Of a stretch of DNA of 9,114 bases, positions 5,048 through 9,114 are shown in pieces (within the stretch, counting starts at the first letter, position 1; each line of letters begins with the position of its first letter). The stretch covers positions 1 through 9,114 of the forward strand of contig DJAN01000156.1 of the NCBI GenBank assembly GCA_002429615.1, in the 5' to 3' direction. The notes beneath the pieces were generated by a model. The model saw only the letters and a list, made by a program, of their open reading frames with translations, was not told the DNA's origin and did not search any database. A program made the translations under genes and the position numbers. Source of the DNA: Lysobacteraceae bacterium UBA6001 (lineage in GTDB: Bacteria; Pseudomonadota; Gammaproteobacteria; Xanthomonadales; Xanthomonadaceae).

Positions 5048-5133
5048 GGGCTTCAGCCCCGACCGTGCATCCTGCACGTCCTGAAACTCTCCCCGCCCGG
5101 AAGGTTTCCGGTCGCGGCTGAAGCCGCTCCTAC
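5041..5133. repeat. GTAG-type REP pair in inverted orientation, copy B
   Basis: This second 93-bp element is in direct orientation to copy A, offset by 145 bp. It matches at 88 of 93 positions; the differences are at 5043, 5068, 5077, 5089 and 5094. It keeps the left stem (5047-5052 with 5055-5060), the inner CCGGAA/TTCCGG hairpin (5097-5111) and the right stem. Its left head reads GTGG instead of GTAG. It ends 11 bp before the stop codon of the minus-strand gene, so it may form 3' ends for convergent transcripts. Confidence 0.88.
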
Positions 5134-5144
5134 AGGATTTCCCA

Positions 5145-5483
5145 TCAGGTTTCGCCATCCCCCGGCCGCAGCGGCGTCACCGTCGCCATCGCCGGCCCGG
5201 TGAACGACACCAGCTCGCCGCCGCGCAGCACCATCCGGCCACTGTGGCGGTCCACGCCATCGTGCGAATAGTCGAAGCGGAACGTCCGCTCCCACCCCAG
5301 CCGCCCATTGCCCAGGCGGCAGATCCGCGTGCCGATCGCATGCACGCTCTGGTCGAGCCACTGCACATCCGCCGCACGGCAGGCATTGCGCCCCAGGGTC
5401 TCGGCACGCTCGGCGGCGGCGCGGGCGGCGTTCCACCAGGCAAAGCCGGCGGCGCCGAAGATCATCAGCAGGATCAAGGTCAT
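5145..5483 (-). CDS. DUF3301-type small membrane-anchored protein
   Basis: This encodes a 112-residue protein of unknown function that resembles the DUF3301 family of gammaproteobacteria. An N-terminal hydrophobic segment (about 2-17, MTLILLMIFGAAGFAWW) would anchor it in the inner membrane. The remainder is soluble, with CRAADVQWLDQSV (35-47), an Arg-rich R.CRLGNGRLGWERTFRFDY stretch (53-72) and GRMVLRGGELVSF (82-94), the conserved pattern of the family as I recall it. C35 and C55 are the only cysteines. The ATG at 5483 is chosen because it includes the whole hydrophobic segment; Met7 (5465) would shorten it. No strong Shine-Dalgarno sequence precedes it. It converges with sspB across the REP region and diverges from lhr. 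No partner function can be read from its neighbours, and the family assignment is by eye. Confidence 0.8.
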   Translation of the reverse strand: MTLILLMIFGAAGFAWWNAARAAAERAETLGRNACRAADVQWLDQSVHAIGTRICRLGNGRLGWERTFRFDYSHDGVDRHSGRMVLRGGELVSFTGPAMATVTPLRPGDGET

Positions 5484-5530
5484 CGCCGCACTCTGCCAGC
5501 CGGCGCCGGCCCGCACAATCCGCCGCCAGC

Positions 5531-5590
5531 ACCCTGAATCGATCAGCCGCGCCGGCTTGGCCTCGCCCCGCGATGGCCCCATTTCAGGGT
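5531..5590. promoter_or_regulatory. Spaced 8-bp inverted repeat in the divergent intergenic region
   Basis: ACCCTGAA (5531-5538) and its exact complement TTCAGGGT (5583-5590) lie 52 bp apart centre to centre, between the start codons of the DUF3301-type gene and lhr. That is about five helical turns, which would suit a looping regulator. With 159 bp of intergenic DNA such a match could arise by chance. A weak -10-like TACCCT (5609-5614) lies ahead of lhr without a clear -35 box. Confidence 0.25.
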
Positions 5591-5642
5591 TTCCCCGCCG
5601 CGCGGCGCTACCCTGCGCGCAGCGCGCTCCACGAGGCCTGCC

Positions 5643-9114
<3,472 letters not shown>

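Noticed and set aside
4822..5133. CRISPR array
   Set aside because: The repeat units here are 9/11 bp without spacers, and the two 93-bp copies are REP pairs with internal palindromes. No cas genes are in view.
4896..5133. Terminal inverted repeats of an insertion sequence or MITE
   Set aside because: There is no transposase and no target-site duplication, and each arm has its own palindrome, which is characteristic of REP pairs.
5000..5203. 67-codon plus-strand open frame over the G-run and REP copy B
   Set aside because: It consists mainly of repeat sequence, crosses into the antisense of the DUF3301-type gene and has no ribosome site.

Overview
The window is GC-rich chromosomal DNA whose genes and repeats point to a gammaproteobacterium of the Xanthomonadaceae (the Xanthomonas, Stenotrophomonas, Lysobacter and Luteimonas relatives). 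The evidence is the petABC-sspAB gene order, the SspA and Lhr sequence types, GTAG-type REP palindromes, and promoter -10 boxes of the form TACACT/TAAACT. The genus cannot be fixed from the sequence alone.

Layout from left to right. (1) The 3' part of a lytic transglycosylase gene (2-685), cut by the window edge and ending in a small hairpin. (2) A likely promoter (739-768) and leader, then the tightly packed petA-petB-petC operon (852-3500). It encodes the Rieske protein, cytochrome b and cytochrome c1 of the cytochrome bc1 complex. petA and petB are 2 nt apart, petB and petC overlap by 8 nt, and the operon ends in a strong GC hairpin. (3) sspA (3665-4300) and sspB (4378-4821), encoding the RNA polymerase-associated stringent starvation protein and the ClpXP adaptor. 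Each has a plausible promoter of its own; that of sspB is placed so that its mRNA may be leaderless. (4) A 323-bp non-coding stretch (4822-5144) between convergent genes. It holds a degenerate tandem array of 9/11-bp pyrimidine-rich units, two nearly identical 93-bp inverted REP pairs in direct repeat, and a G-rich tract with ten consecutive G. (5) A small membrane-anchored DUF3301-type gene on the minus strand (5483 down to 5145). (6) Divergent from it, the first 1157 codons of a long Lhr-family superfamily 2 helicase gene (5643 to the window end), which stays open past the edge.

How the genes work together. PetABC oxidises quinol and reduces a c-type cytochrome across the cytoplasmic membrane. 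SspA acts on transcription and SspB delivers ssrA-tagged or other substrates to ClpXP, so this is the common growth and stress housekeeping neighbourhood. Lhr is a nucleic-acid helicase linked to repair in other bacteria. No defence system, prophage, insertion sequence or CRISPR array is visible.

The most noteworthy signals are the duplicated REP pair with compensatory changes in its stems, the odd repeat and G-tract mixture beside it, and the PVWY form of the cytochrome b Qo motif. I found no convincing previously undescribed multi-gene system.
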